Shown: positions 32,655 to 41,587 of the stretch, piece after piece
Layout: each line of letters starts with the position of its first letter
Position numbering within the stretch: position 1 is the stretch's first letter
Assembly (NCBI RefSeq): GCF_009811755.1
Contig: NZ_BLIV01000003.1
Coordinates: 1-64,000, forward strand
Source of the DNA: Roseobacter cerasinus
GTDB lineage: Bacteria > Pseudomonadota > Alphaproteobacteria > Rhodobacterales > Rhodobacteraceae
Reading direction: 5' to 3'
Length of the DNA stretch: 64,000 bases
Made by a program: the position numbers and the translations under genes
The notes under the pieces: model-generated
What the model saw: only the letters and a program-made list of their open reading frames with translations
Database searches by the model: none
What the model was told of the DNA's origin: nothing

Positions 32655-33818
32655 ATGAACACGCATGTGAAATTCGACGACTATGAGGTTGGCTACGATA
32701 TTCCCGCCGCGATTGGCATGGACGAGGCGCAGATCCAGACCCCCTGTCTGGTGCTCGACCTCGACGCGCTGGAGCGCAACATCAAGAAGATGGGCGACTG
32801 GGCCAAAGCCCACGGCATGCGGCACCGCGTGCACGGCAAGATGCACAAATCGGTCGATGTGGCGCTGTTGCAGGAACGATTGGGGGGCGCTTGCGGTGTC
32901 TGTTGCCAGAAGGTGTCAGAGGCCGAAGTCTTTGCCCGTGGCGGCATCAAGGACGTGCTGGTCTCCAACCAGGTGCGACAGCCTGAGAAGATCGACCGGC
33001 TGGCCAGGCTGCCCAAACAGGGCGCGCGTGCGATCTGCTGCGTGGATGACATCGAGAATGTGGCGGACCTGTCGGAGGCTGCCGTACGCCATGGTACGGA
33101 AATCGAATGTCTGGTCGAGATTGACTGTGGTGCCGGTCGCTGCGGGGTGACGACGACGCCTGACGTGGTTGCGATTGCGAAGGCCATTGATGCGGCTGAG
33201 GGTCTGAAGTTCGCCGGTCTGCAGGCCTATCAGGGCGCGATGCAGCACATGGACAGCTATGCCGACCGCAAAGCCAAGATCGATTTGGCCGTAGCCATGG
33301 TCAAAGACGCGGTTGATGCGCTGAAAGCGCAGGGGTTGGACTGTGACATCGTCGGTGGCGGCGGCACCGGCTCTTACTACTTCGAGGGCAACTCGGGCGT
33401 TTACAATGAGCTGCAATGTGGCTCTTACGCGTTCATGGACGCCGACTATGGCCGCATCCTCGATGAGAGCGGCCAACGCATCGATCAGGGAGAGTGGGAG
33501 AACGCGCTCTTCATCCTGACCTCGGTCATGAGCCACGCCAAGGCGGACAAGGCGATAGTGGACGCCGGGCTCAAGGCGCAATCGGTCGACAGCGGGCTGC
33601 CGGTCATCTTTGGGCGCACGGATGTGGAATACGTCAAATGCTCGGACGAGCACGGCGTCGTGGCCGACCCGGACGGTGTGTTGAAGGTGAACGACAAGCT
33701 CAAGCTGGTGCCCGGTCACTGCGACCCCACCTGCAACGTGCATGATTGGTACGTGGGGGTGCGGAACGGCAAGGTGGAAACGCTGTGGCCGGTCTCGGCC
33801 CGTGGCAAAGCCTTTTGA
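32655..33818 (+). CDS. bhcC: beta-Hydroxyaspartate aldolase BhcC
   Basis: 387 residues, fold-type III PLP enzyme of the D-threonine aldolase/D-serine dehydratase family. The N-terminal barrel carries TPCLVLDLDALERNIKKMGD and the PLP lysine in HGKMHKSVDVA (Lys62 most likely). The C-terminal metal-binding pair is the late His/Cys motif in LVPGHCDPTCNVHDW. It condenses glycine with glyoxylate to make beta-hydroxyaspartate, needing a divalent metal. GAGGAG precedes the start and it follows bhcB by 11 nt. Confidence 0.92.
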   Translation: MNTHVKFDDYEVGYDIPAAIGMDEAQIQTPCLVLDLDALERNIKKMGDWAKAHGMRHRVHGKMHKSVDVALLQERLGGACGVCCQKVSEAEVFARGGIKDVLVSNQVRQPEKIDRLARLPKQGARAICCVDDIENVADLSEAAVRHGTEIECLVEIDCGAGRCGVTTTPDVVAIAKAIDAAEGLKFAGLQAYQGAMQHMDSYADRKAKIDLAVAMVKDAVDALKAQGLDCDIVGGGGTGSYYFEGNSGVYNELQCGSYAFMDADYGRILDESGQRIDQGEWENALFILTSVMSHAKADKAIVDAGLKAQSVDSGLPVIFGRTDVEYVKCSDEHGVVADPDGVLKVNDKLKLVPGHCDPTCNVHDWYVGVRNGKVETLWPVSARGKAF

Positions 33819-33827
33819 GGTGCCGTT

Positions 33828-34841
33828 GTGAGCATTCAGGCAACAGAAAGACTGGAAAATTCGATGAGTGATGGCGTGTTGATCGTCGGCGAAGACCTCT
33901 GCGCAGAGGTGGTGAGCCGCAAGGCGGCCTTCGACGCGGTCGAGGCTGTCTTTGGCGCCATGGCCTCGGACGACGCCTACAACTTCCCGGTCATCCGCGA
34001 GGCCATCGGCTATGCCGACGCGCTTTATGGGTTCAAATCGGGCTTTGACCGGGCGGGCAAGGCGCTGGGGTTAAAGTCAGGCGGCTACTGGCCAGGCAAT
34101 GCGGAGAAGGGGCTGACGAACCACCAGTCGACGATTTTCCTGTTTGATCCTGACACGGGCCTCTTGCGCGCGCTTGTGGGCGGCAACTACCTGACAGCGA
34201 TCCGTACGGCAGCGTCTTCTTCGGTGTCCATCGCGCATCTGGCGCGTGAGGAGTCGAAAGTGCTGGGTATGGTCGGAGCCGGGCATCAGTCGACTTTTCA
34301 ACTGCGCGCTGCGGCAGAGCGGCGAGCGTTTGAAAAAGTCGTGGCCTGGAACCCGCATCCCGAGATGCTGCCGAGGCTTGCCGCAGAAGCGGAGGCGCTG
34401 GGTCTGGCCTTTGAAGCGGTCAGCCCCGAAGAACTCGGCGCCGAAGCGGATGTGATCATCACCATCACCTCAGCCTTTGAGCCGCTGCTGATGAAAGACT
34501 GGATCAAACCCGGCACCCACATCGCCTGCATGGGCACCGACACCAAGGGCAAGCAGGAGGTTGACCCGGCGCTCCTCGCAGGCGCGACTGTCTTTACCGA
34601 TGAAATCGCCCAATCGATCACCATCGGAGAGGCGCAGCACGCCGTGCAAGCCGGGCTGCTGGCGGAGGCGGAGATCACGCCCATCGGCGCGGTCATCAAT
34701 GGCGATCACCCGGGCCGTCGCTCCGATGCTGAGATCACTGTCTTCGACGGGACAGGGGTTGGCCTGCAAGATCTTGCGGTCGCCTCCGTTGCAGCCGCAC
34801 AGGCGGAACAGACCGGGACGGCGGTGCGGGTCACGCTCTAG
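33828..34841 (+). CDS. bhcD: Iminosuccinate reductase BhcD
   Basis: 337 residues from GTG 33828, chosen for GAGG 7 nt upstream; ATG 33864 would give 325 residues, closer to known BhcD proteins, and cannot be excluded. Member of the ornithine cyclodeaminase/mu-crystallin family: substrate residues in GFKSGFDRAGKALGLKSGGY and a Rossmann motif LGMVGAGHQSTFQLRAA followed by DVIITITSAFEPLL. It reduces iminosuccinate to L-aspartate with NAD(P)H, closing the cycle. A hairpin with a T-rich tail follows at 34851. Confidence 0.92.
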   Translation: MSIQATERLENSMSDGVLIVGEDLCAEVVSRKAAFDAVEAVFGAMASDDAYNFPVIREAIGYADALYGFKSGFDRAGKALGLKSGGYWPGNAEKGLTNHQSTIFLFDPDTGLLRALVGGNYLTAIRTAASSSVSIAHLAREESKVLGMVGAGHQSTFQLRAAAERRAFEKVVAWNPHPEMLPRLAAEAEALGLAFEAVSPEELGAEADVIITITSAFEPLLMKDWIKPGTHIACMGTDTKGKQEVDPALLAGATVFTDEIAQSITIGEAQHAVQAGLLAEAEITPIGAVINGDHPGRRSDAEITVFDGTGVGLQDLAVASVAAAQAEQTGTAVRVTL

Positions 34842-34850
34842 AGGGCCCAT

Positions 34851-34890
34851 CGCGCGCCCGGCGTCGAAAACCGGGATCGCGTAATTTTTG
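34851..34890 (+). terminator. Candidate terminator after bhcD
   Basis: Stem CGCG..CCCGG pairs with CCGGG..CGCG across a 2x2 internal loop and a 9-nt loop, followed by TAATTTTTG. It separates bhcABCD from the next operon 126 nt downstream, although read-through is possible. Confidence 0.5.
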
Positions 34891-35015
34891 AACAGATGTG
34901 TGGAATTTGCCGGATTTTTAGTCGAACATGATGCGCAAGGGTGAATTCATGTGCGCGCGGCTTCCACTGGGTCAGCGCGCTCCGGACACTCTCAAAAAAC
35001 AACTCGGAGGTCACC

Positions 35016-36017
35016 ATGTTCCTTTCACGTATATCCGCATTGGCGTGCGGCGCGGCGTTCAGCGCGACGGCAAGTTTCGCCGATGGCCATCTGACGCCCG
35101 TCGTCTTTGGAACCAACTGGCTGGCGCAGGCGGAACACGGCGGCTTCTACCAGTCGGTCGCGGATGGCACCTATGCAGCCTGTGGGCTAGACGTCGAGAT
35201 CATCTCCGGCGGGCCGCAGGTGAACAACCGCGCGCTGATGCTGGCGGGCCGCATCGACTTTCACATGGGCGGCGACATGCTGCAGGCCTTCAACGCGGTG
35301 AAAGAGGGCATCCCGGTTGTCTCCGTCGCCGCGATCTTCCAGAAACACCCGCAGGTGATCCTCGCCCACCCGGGTGAGGCGGAAAGCTGGGAGGATCTGA
35401 AAGACCTCACCCTGCTGATCGGCGACAACGGCTTCACATCTTACTATCAGTGGATGATTGCCGAGCATGGTTTTACCGTCGAGCAGCGCGAGCCCTACAC
35501 GTTCAACCCCGCGCCTTTCATCGCCGATACTCAGAAAGGCATGCAGGGGTATCTGAGCTCGGAGCCTTATGCGGTTGAGAAGGAATCCGGGATCAAGCCG
35601 AATGTCTTCTTGATCGCGGATGCGGGCTATTCCTCTTACGCCACCACCATTGAGACCATGGCCGACACCATCGCCAATGAGCCGGAGAAGGTGGAGTGTT
35701 TTGTCGATGCCTCGCTGACCGGCTGGTACAATTACCTCTACGGCGATAGTGCTGCGGCGGATGAGCTGATCAAGGCGGCCAATCCGGACATGACGCAGGA
35801 CAAGATCGACTTTGCCAAGCAGATGATGATCGACGAGGGCATCGTTGACAGCGGTGAGGCGCTGGAAACCGGCATCGGGTCGATGAGTGACGCGGTGATT
35901 GGCGACTTCTATGAAAAGATGGTCGCCTCCGGTGTGCTGGACGAGGGGTTGGATTGGCAATCCGCCTATACGCTCGACTTCACCAACAAGTCAGTTGGCA
36001 AAGACATCAAACCCTGA
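35016..36017 (+). CDS. ABC transporter binding protein, NMT1/THI5-like
   Basis: 333 residues from ATG 35016 with CGGAGG upstream; the open frame above has no family support. A Sec leader (MFLSRISALACGAAFSATASFA) is followed by the NMT1/THI5 pattern FGTNWLAQAEHGGFYQSVADGTY and CGLDVEIISGGPQVNNRALMLAG. Relatives bind pyrimidines such as the thiamine breakdown product FAMP (ThiY), riboflavin or sulfonates. It is the first gene of a nine-gene operon whose enzymes suggest a nitrogen heterocycle or cyclic amide as substrate. A hairpin follows 13 nt after the stop. Confidence 0.85.
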   Translation: MFLSRISALACGAAFSATASFADGHLTPVVFGTNWLAQAEHGGFYQSVADGTYAACGLDVEIISGGPQVNNRALMLAGRIDFHMGGDMLQAFNAVKEGIPVVSVAAIFQKHPQVILAHPGEAESWEDLKDLTLLIGDNGFTSYYQWMIAEHGFTVEQREPYTFNPAPFIADTQKGMQGYLSSEPYAVEKESGIKPNVFLIADAGYSSYATTIETMADTIANEPEKVECFVDASLTGWYNYLYGDSAAADELIKAANPDMTQDKIDFAKQMMIDEGIVDSGEALETGIGSMSDAVIGDFYEKMVASGVLDEGLDWQSAYTLDFTNKSVGKDIKP

Positions 36018-36030
36018 GACGCAGGGCTGC

Positions 36031-36056
36031 GCCCCGGTGCTATGGTGCGCCGGGGC
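36031..36056 (+). other. Perfect GC hairpin after the NMT1-like binding-protein gene
   Basis: GCCCCGG pairs with CCGGGGC around a 12-nt loop, between the binding-protein stop and the ATPase start. It is the same arrangement as after the other binding-protein genes of this window; no U-tract. Confidence 0.6.
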
Positions 36057-36074
36057 AATTGTGTCGGGGGACCC

Positions 36075-36860
36075 ATGACTGCACCGGAGCGGCCGCACGC
36101 CACGCGGCCCGAACTTTTGAGACTGGACAGGGTCGGCAAGACCTTCAACGGCGATGTGGTGGCGCTGCGCGGCATGTCATTGCAGGTGCGCGAGGGCGAT
36201 TTCATCTCGCTTCTGGGGCCGTCGGGTTGCGGCAAATCGACGGCACTGCGGCTGATTTCGGACCTCATGCACCCCAGCGAAGGGCGCATCACCTGGGCCG
36301 GGCCACAGGAAACGGGTGATCTGGGTGTCGTCTTCCAGGAACCGACGCTGATGCCCTGGGCCACGGTGGCGCAAAACGTCTGGCTGCCCTTCCGGCTGCG
36401 CGGCAAATCCTACGCCTCGGTGCGAGATGACGTGCTTGAAGCGCTGAAATTGGTCGGGCTGGAGAAATTCCAGAACAGTTATCCGCGAGAGCTGTCGGGC
36501 GGCATGAAGATGCGCGTCTCCATCGCCCGTGCCATGGTCACGCGGCCCCGGCTGATCCTGATGGATGAACCTTTTGCGGCGCTGGATGAGATCACGCGCT
36601 TCAAGCTGAACAACGACCTGCTGACGCTGAAAGAAGCCATCGGCTGCACCGTGATCTTCGTGACCCATTCGGTGTTCGAATCCGTGTTCCTGTCGGACCG
36701 CATTGTCGTCATGGCTGCAAGGCCCGGGCGCGTCATCACCGAGTTGCAGGTGGATGCGGCCTATCCTCGGCCGGAGAGCTTCCGCACCTCTGCCGAATAC
36801 GCAGCCTACACGCGGCAAGCGACGGATGCGCTGCACGAAGCGATGGGAGAGGTCGCATGA
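36075..36860 (+). CDS. ABC transporter ATP-binding protein (nitrate/sulfonate/pyrimidine type)
   Basis: 261 residues from ATG 36075 (an earlier GTG/ATG would overlap the hairpin). Walker A is LLGPSGCGKSTALR near residue 45, the Q-loop VVFQEPTLMPW, the signature LSGGMKMRVSIARAM near 140 and Walker B LILMDEPFAALDE. The LSGGM signature and overall pattern fit the SsuB/TauB/ThiZ subgroup that partners NMT1-type binding proteins. It overlaps the permease gene as ATGA. Confidence 0.9.
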   Translation: MTAPERPHATRPELLRLDRVGKTFNGDVVALRGMSLQVREGDFISLLGPSGCGKSTALRLISDLMHPSEGRITWAGPQETGDLGVVFQEPTLMPWATVAQNVWLPFRLRGKSYASVRDDVLEALKLVGLEKFQNSYPRELSGGMKMRVSIARAMVTRPRLILMDEPFAALDEITRFKLNNDLLTLKEAIGCTVIFVTHSVFESVFLSDRIVVMAARPGRVITELQVDAAYPRPESFRTSAEYAAYTRQATDALHEAMGEVA

Positions 36861-37714
36861 GCATCGCAGACTCGACCGAGACCACCATGGAGCCGGATGC
36901 CGACGAGATCGCGCGGCAGCGTCGCAAACGCGTCGAGACGTTCGGCAAATGGCTGCTGCCCGCCGTCGTGCTGGTGCTGATGCTGGTCATTTGGGACCGC
37001 ATCGTCGTGTGGAACGAGATCCCGCACTACATCCTGCCGGGGCCAGGGCTGGTCTTTGAGACACTGATCAAGGATTGGGCGATGCTCTTTGAGGCCCTGC
37101 TGGTCACGGTGCAGATCACGCTTATGGCGCTGGCTGTGGCGGTGATCGGCGGGGTTGGGCTTGCGGTGCTCTTCACCCAGTCGCGGCTGGTGGAGATGAG
37201 TTTTTACCCCTACGCCGTGATCCTGCAGGTCACGCCGATTGTGGCTATCGCACCCCTGATTTTCATTTATGTGGACAGCCGGATTGCGGGGCTTTTGCTC
37301 TGCGCCTGGCTGGTGGCGTTTTTCCCGGTGCTCAGCAACACAACGCTGGGGCTGAACTCCGCCGATCACAACCTGCGCGATCTCTTCCGCATCTACGGCG
37401 CCTCGCGCTGGCAGACGCTGCGGTTTCTACAGCTACCGTCGGCCTTGCCCTACTTCCTCGGCGGGCTGCGCATCGCCGGGGGGCTGTCGCTGATCGGGGC
37501 TGTGGTGGCGGAATATGTGGCGGGCACGGGCGGGCTGAAATCCGGGCTGGCCTTCCGCATTCTGGAGGCGGGGTATCGGCTCAACATCCCGCGCATGTTC
37601 GCGGCGCTTATCCTCATCGCGGGCACCGGGGTGATCATCTTCGCGGGCCTCAGTTTCCTCAGCCATATGCTTCTGCGCAAATGGCATGAGAGCGCATTGA
37701 AGCGGGACCACTGA
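36857..37714 (+). CDS. ABC transporter permease (SsuC/ThiX type)
   Basis: 285 residues with six hydrophobic segments, for example WLLPAVVLVLMLVIWDRIV, LLVTVQITLMALAVAVIGGV and FAALILIAGTGVIIFAGLSF. The EAA-type cytoplasmic loop reads LRDLFRIYGASRWQTLRFLQ followed by LPSALPYFLGGLRIAGGLSL. It forms the channel of the importer with the upstream ATPase. The stop and the next start share one base (TGATG). Confidence 0.9.
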   Translation: MSIADSTETTMEPDADEIARQRRKRVETFGKWLLPAVVLVLMLVIWDRIVVWNEIPHYILPGPGLVFETLIKDWAMLFEALLVTVQITLMALAVAVIGGVGLAVLFTQSRLVEMSFYPYAVILQVTPIVAIAPLIFIYVDSRIAGLLLCAWLVAFFPVLSNTTLGLNSADHNLRDLFRIYGASRWQTLRFLQLPSALPYFLGGLRIAGGLSLIGAVVAEYVAGTGGLKSGLAFRILEAGYRLNIPRMFAALILIAGTGVIIFAGLSFLSHMLLRKWHESALKRDH

Positions 37715-38976
37715 TGGATTTTCGCACGCTGCCCAATGGCCATATCACGCTGAAAAATGTGACTGTACCGGCCTGCCTGATCGGTGTGGAGGGCGATCTA
37801 GTTCAGCGCGATCTCTCCATCAATGCAGGCCGGATCACTGAGGCGCCGGGGCAGGCGGTCGATATGAAAGGCGCGATGATCTTCCCGGCCTTTGTCGACA
37901 TGCATACACATCTCGACAAGGGGCACATCTGGCCCCGCGCGGCCAACCCGGACGGCAGCTTTGACGGGGCGCTGCGCACGGTGGGCGAAGACCGGCTGGC
38001 AAATTGGAGCGCGGAGGATGTGGCCACACGCATGGATTTTGCCCTGCGCTGCGCCTACGCCCATGGCACCCGCGCGATCCGCACACATCTCGACAGTATT
38101 CCGCCGCAGGACGATATCTCTTGGCCCGTGTTCGAAGAGATGCGGGCCAAATGGCAAGGGCGCATTGCGCTGCAGGCCGCCTGTCTTGTGGGCTGCGACC
38201 GGGTTGAGGAGGGCAGCGGCTTTGCCCATACCGCTGATCTGGTGGCGGGAGCCGGGGGCGTCTTGGGCATGGTGAGCTATCCGGTGCCGGACATTGCCGC
38301 CCGTGTGCGGTATTTTCTGGCGCTGGCGGCAGAGCGCGGGCTGCACGCGGATTTCCACGTGGATGAAACGCTCGATCCGGCCTCCGAGACCCTGCGCGTC
38401 ATTGCGGAGGCGGTGCTGGAGACGGGGTTCGACGCCCCTGTGACCGTGGGCCACCTCTGCTCGCTTTCGGCGCAAGAGCCAGACCGCGCCGCCAGTACGA
38501 TGGATCTGGTGGCCAAGGCCGGTCTGCATGTGGTCTCGCTGCCCATGTGCAACCTCTACCTGCAGGACCGGCAAGAGGGCACGCCGCGCATGCGGGGCCT
38601 CACACTGGTGCATGAGCTAAAGGCGCGCGGCGTGAACGTCAGCTTTGCCTCCGACAACACCCGCGACCCGTTCTATGCTTACGGCGATCTCGACATGATC
38701 GAGGTGATGCGCGAGGCCACGCGGATCGGCCATCTGGACCATTCCGATACCGACTGGGTGCAGGCCTTCACCGCGAACCCCGCCCATGCCTGCGGTTTTG
38801 ACAGTCCAAGTCTTGCGCCTGGCGTACCGGCGGACCTGGTGATCTGCCGCGCGCGCAGCTGGACGGAGCTTTTTGCTCGCCCGCAGGCGGACCGCAGCGT
38901 GCTCCGCGATGGGAAACAAATCGACCGCATGCTGCCGGACTATGCCGAACTCGACCATCTGATGAGGACCTCATGA
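37714..38976 (+). CDS. Cytosine-deaminase-like amidohydrolase
   Basis: 420 residues. Metal and catalytic motifs of the CodA branch of the amidohydrolase superfamily are all present: MHTHLDKGH (about residue 63), HADFHVDETLD (about 210), VTVGHLCSLSA (about 245) and the late metal Asp in FASDNTRDPF (about 312). The enzyme should deaminate or hydrolyse a cyclic C=N or amide bond, as cytosine deaminase, creatinine deaminase or isopropylammelide hydrolase do. Coupling to the importer by TGATG and to the oxidase by ATGA indicates one catabolic route. True substrate unknown. Confidence 0.82.
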   Translation: MDFRTLPNGHITLKNVTVPACLIGVEGDLVQRDLSINAGRITEAPGQAVDMKGAMIFPAFVDMHTHLDKGHIWPRAANPDGSFDGALRTVGEDRLANWSAEDVATRMDFALRCAYAHGTRAIRTHLDSIPPQDDISWPVFEEMRAKWQGRIALQAACLVGCDRVEEGSGFAHTADLVAGAGGVLGMVSYPVPDIAARVRYFLALAAERGLHADFHVDETLDPASETLRVIAEAVLETGFDAPVTVGHLCSLSAQEPDRAASTMDLVAKAGLHVVSLPMCNLYLQDRQEGTPRMRGLTLVHELKARGVNVSFASDNTRDPFYAYGDLDMIEVMREATRIGHLDHSDTDWVQAFTANPAHACGFDSPSLAPGVPADLVICRARSWTELFARPQADRSVLRDGKQIDRMLPDYAELDHLMRTS

Positions 38977-40379
38977 CCGCCAATCTCGCCGCTGCCAAAG
39001 CCGCTCTGTCGCATCTGGATCTGGAAGAAAGCGGCGCGGGCCTGAAGGCCAAGAGCCGCGATTTCTTCTGGTACTCGCCGGTGCTGAAAGCGCGGCTCGA
39101 TGAGGTTTGCGCGGATTTCGTGGTGAGCCCGCGCAGCGAGGCGGAGGTGATTGAGGTTCTGAAGGTCTGCTATGCCTATGATGTGCCGGTCACCACGCGC
39201 GGAGCGGGCACGGGCAACTATGGTCAGGCGATGCCATTGGCGGGCGGCTGCGTCATGCATCTGCGGCACATGGCGGCGGTGAAGGACATTCAACCCGGCC
39301 GTGTTGTGGTCGAGCCGGGGTGCCTGCTGAAAGATCTGGATGCGGCCTGCAAGGAACACTCGGTGCAGGAGATCCGAATGTTCTCCTCCACCTGGGCCAC
39401 GGCGACCATTGGCGGCTTCATCGCCGGTGGCTCTGGCGGGGTCGGCTCCTGCACCTGGGGGTCTTTGCGCGATCTGGGCAATATCATCCGCCTGCGCGTG
39501 GTGACCATGGAGGAAGAGCCGCGCGTGCTGGAGTTTCAGGGCGAGGAGCTCGCGCGCGTCAGCCACGCCTATGGCACGAATGGGATCATCACCGAAATCG
39601 AAATGCCGCTCGCGCCCGCCTACGACTGGGTGGATCTGTTCGTGGCAACCGATGACTTCATGGACGCTGCCCGCTTTGCCGAAGAGCTGGCCAATGAAGA
39701 CGGCATCCTGATCAAGCTCGCCACGGTCTTTGAAGCGCCCATTGCCAAGGACTACTTCCAACGGGTCGCCCCGCATGTGGAGGAGGGCACCAACCTCATC
39801 GGCCTGATGGTGGCGCCGCACAGCATGGACGGGTTCCTGACCTTCCTTGGGAGGCGGCCACATGCTCGTCTGATCTACCGCAGCGACGATCACGACTGGC
39901 CGCGCGGGCCTGGCATGGTCTTTGAATACGGCTGGAACCACACGACGCTGCGTGCGCTGAAAGTGGACCCCTCCATCACCTATCTGCAGGTGCGCTACGG
40001 CTTCCCGCAGCATCTGGAGCTGATTGAGCAAATGCGCGACGCGCTCAGCCCGGAGGTGCTGCAACACCTTGAAGTGCTAAAGGAAAACGGCAAGGTGATG
40101 TTCGCGGGTCTCAGCCTGGTGAAGTTCACGAGCGAGGAGCGGCTGGACGAAATCATTCGCCTGCATGAAGAGGCTGGTGCGATGATCTTCAACCCGCACC
40201 GCTACACGCTTGAAGAGGGCGGGCGGCAGACGGTTGATGACCGGCAGCTGGCCTTCAAGCGTGAGGCGGACCCCAAAGGGTTGCTGAACCCCGGCAAGAT
40301 GATCGCCTGGGATGATCCTGATTGGGCCTACGACCGGATGTACGCCTATCCCAAGCTGCGCGCCGCCGAATATCGATGA
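38973..40379 (+). CDS. FAD-binding oxidoreductase (PCMH/GlcD-type)
   Basis: 468 residues. The FAD-binding PCMH domain shows FVVSPRSEAEVIEVLKVCYA, PVTTRGAGTGNYGQAMPLAG (about residue 75) and WATATIGGFIAGGSGGVGS (about 140). The C-terminal cap resembles 2-hydroxyacid dehydrogenases and alcohol oxidases; the ending NPGKMIAWDDPDW is the family's terminal NPGK(M/L) motif. No GlcE or GlcF partners are encoded, so this is not the classical glycolate oxidase. It probably oxidises a hydroxylated intermediate of the operon's pathway. Confidence 0.85.
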   Translation: MTANLAAAKAALSHLDLEESGAGLKAKSRDFFWYSPVLKARLDEVCADFVVSPRSEAEVIEVLKVCYAYDVPVTTRGAGTGNYGQAMPLAGGCVMHLRHMAAVKDIQPGRVVVEPGCLLKDLDAACKEHSVQEIRMFSSTWATATIGGFIAGGSGGVGSCTWGSLRDLGNIIRLRVVTMEEEPRVLEFQGEELARVSHAYGTNGIITEIEMPLAPAYDWVDLFVATDDFMDAARFAEELANEDGILIKLATVFEAPIAKDYFQRVAPHVEEGTNLIGLMVAPHSMDGFLTFLGRRPHARLIYRSDDHDWPRGPGMVFEYGWNHTTLRALKVDPSITYLQVRYGFPQHLELIEQMRDALSPEVLQHLEVLKENGKVMFAGLSLVKFTSEERLDEIIRLHEEAGAMIFNPHRYTLEEGGRQTVDDRQLAFKREADPKGLLNPGKMIAWDDPDWAYDRMYAYPKLRAAEYR

Positions 40380-40957
40380 CCCGCGCGCTTGTCCTCTTTG
40401 CCCACCCTTGCGCGGAAAGTTTCTCCGCCGCGTTGCACGGGCAGGTGGTCGAGCGGTTGCAAAAGCGGGGCTGGGAGGTGGACGATTGCGACCTCAACGC
40501 CGAAGGGTTCTCGCCTATCCTCACGGCCGAGGAGCGGCGCGGTTATCATGAAGAGGCCTCAAACACCGACCCCGTTGCCTCCTATGTCGCCCGGCTGCAG
40601 CGGGCCGAGGCGCTGGTTCTGGTTTTCCCGGTGTGGAATTTCGGGTTTCCGGCCGTGCTGAAGGGGTTTTTCGACCGGGTCTTTCTGCCGGGCGTGTCCT
40701 TCAATCTTGAAGACGGCAAGGTCCGCCCAAACCTGCAGCACATCCGCAAGCTTGCGGCGGTCACGACCTATGGTGGCACCCGAACGCGGGCCTTTCTGGC
40801 CGGGGACCCGCCGCGCAAGGTGGTCACACGTGCCGTCTGGCACGTATGTCGCCCGCAGAAAATGCGGTACCTTGCGCTTTATGATATGAACCGCGCGACA
40901 GATGCACAAAGGGCAAGCTTTCTGTCGCGGGTGGATCAGGAAATGGAGATGTTTTGA
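40376..40957 (+). CDS. NAD(P)H-dependent FMN oxidoreductase (flavodoxin-2 fold), first copy
   Basis: 193 residues from ATG 40376 (ATGA overlap with the FAD oxidase). Flavodoxin-like quinone/flavin reductase: VLFAHPCAESFSAALH at the phosphate loop and LVFPVWNFGFPAVLKGFFDRVFLPG near residue 85, then TTYGGTRTRAFLAGDPPRK. These enzymes move hydride from NAD(P)H through FMN to quinones or flavins. It is the first of two tandem relatives, the second starting directly after the stop. Confidence 0.85.
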   Translation: MTRALVLFAHPCAESFSAALHGQVVERLQKRGWEVDDCDLNAEGFSPILTAEERRGYHEEASNTDPVASYVARLQRAEALVLVFPVWNFGFPAVLKGFFDRVFLPGVSFNLEDGKVRPNLQHIRKLAAVTTYGGTRTRAFLAGDPPRKVVTRAVWHVCRPQKMRYLALYDMNRATDAQRASFLSRVDQEMEMF

Positions 40958-41587
40958 ATGCGTGCGCTCATTGTTTATTGCCATCCGAAGGAGACGAGTT
41001 TCACCGCGTCTGTCCGCGAAACCGTGCTGGAGCGGCTGCGGTTTGCGGGCGCAGAGACGCGTGTAATCGATCTCTATCGCCGCAATTTCTCGCCCGCTCT
41101 GAGCAGCACGGAGCTGGACATCTACGAGGACACACCCGCCAACCGCGCGCCTGTGGCTCAGGATGTGGAGGATGTGCTCTGGTGTGACACGCTTATCTTT
41201 GTCTACCCGACCTGGTGGTACGGGTTGCCTGCCATGCTGAAAGGGTGGCTCGACCGGGTGCTGCTGCCCGATGTGGCGTTTCTGATGCCGGATGGCGAGA
41301 ACGACAACATTCGCCCCGGCCTCACCCATATCACCCGGCTGGGGCTCTTCACCACCTGTGGAGCCAGCTGGGGGCTGACGCAGATGATTGGCGCGCCGGG
41401 CAAACGCACGATCCTGCGCGGGGTGCGGGCGATCTGCGCACGACGGTGCAAGACGGCCTTTGCCGCACACTACCTGATGGACAGCTCGACCGACGCTAGC
41501 CGCAAGGCGCATCTGCGAAACGTGGCGGGCAAGATGGACAAGTTCATCGGGGCGGTCCCGCTGAAACACAGCGCGGTGCGGGCATGA
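40958..41587 (+). CDS. NAD(P)H-dependent FMN oxidoreductase (flavodoxin-2 fold), second copy
   Basis: 209 residues. Same family as the preceding gene: VYCHPKETSFTASVRETVLE, FVYPTWWYGLPAMLKGWLDR and TTCGASWGLTQMIGAPGKRT. Identity with its neighbour is visible but modest, so the duplication is old and the two likely have different partners or substrates. It starts immediately after the previous stop (TGAATG) and overlaps the oxygenase gene as ATGA. Confidence 0.85.
   Translation: MRALIVYCHPKETSFTASVRETVLERLRFAGAETRVIDLYRRNFSPALSSTELDIYEDTPANRAPVAQDVEDVLWCDTLIFVYPTWWYGLPAMLKGWLDRVLLPDVAFLMPDGENDNIRPGLTHITRLGLFTTCGASWGLTQMIGAPGKRTILRGVRAICARRCKTAFAAHYLMDSSTDASRKAHLRNVAGKMDKFIGAVPLKHSAVRA

Noticed and set aside
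38973-40379. Glycolate oxidase subunit GlcD
   Set aside because: Similar FAD domain, but no GlcE or GlcF partners and placement inside an unrelated catabolic operon; substrate left open.
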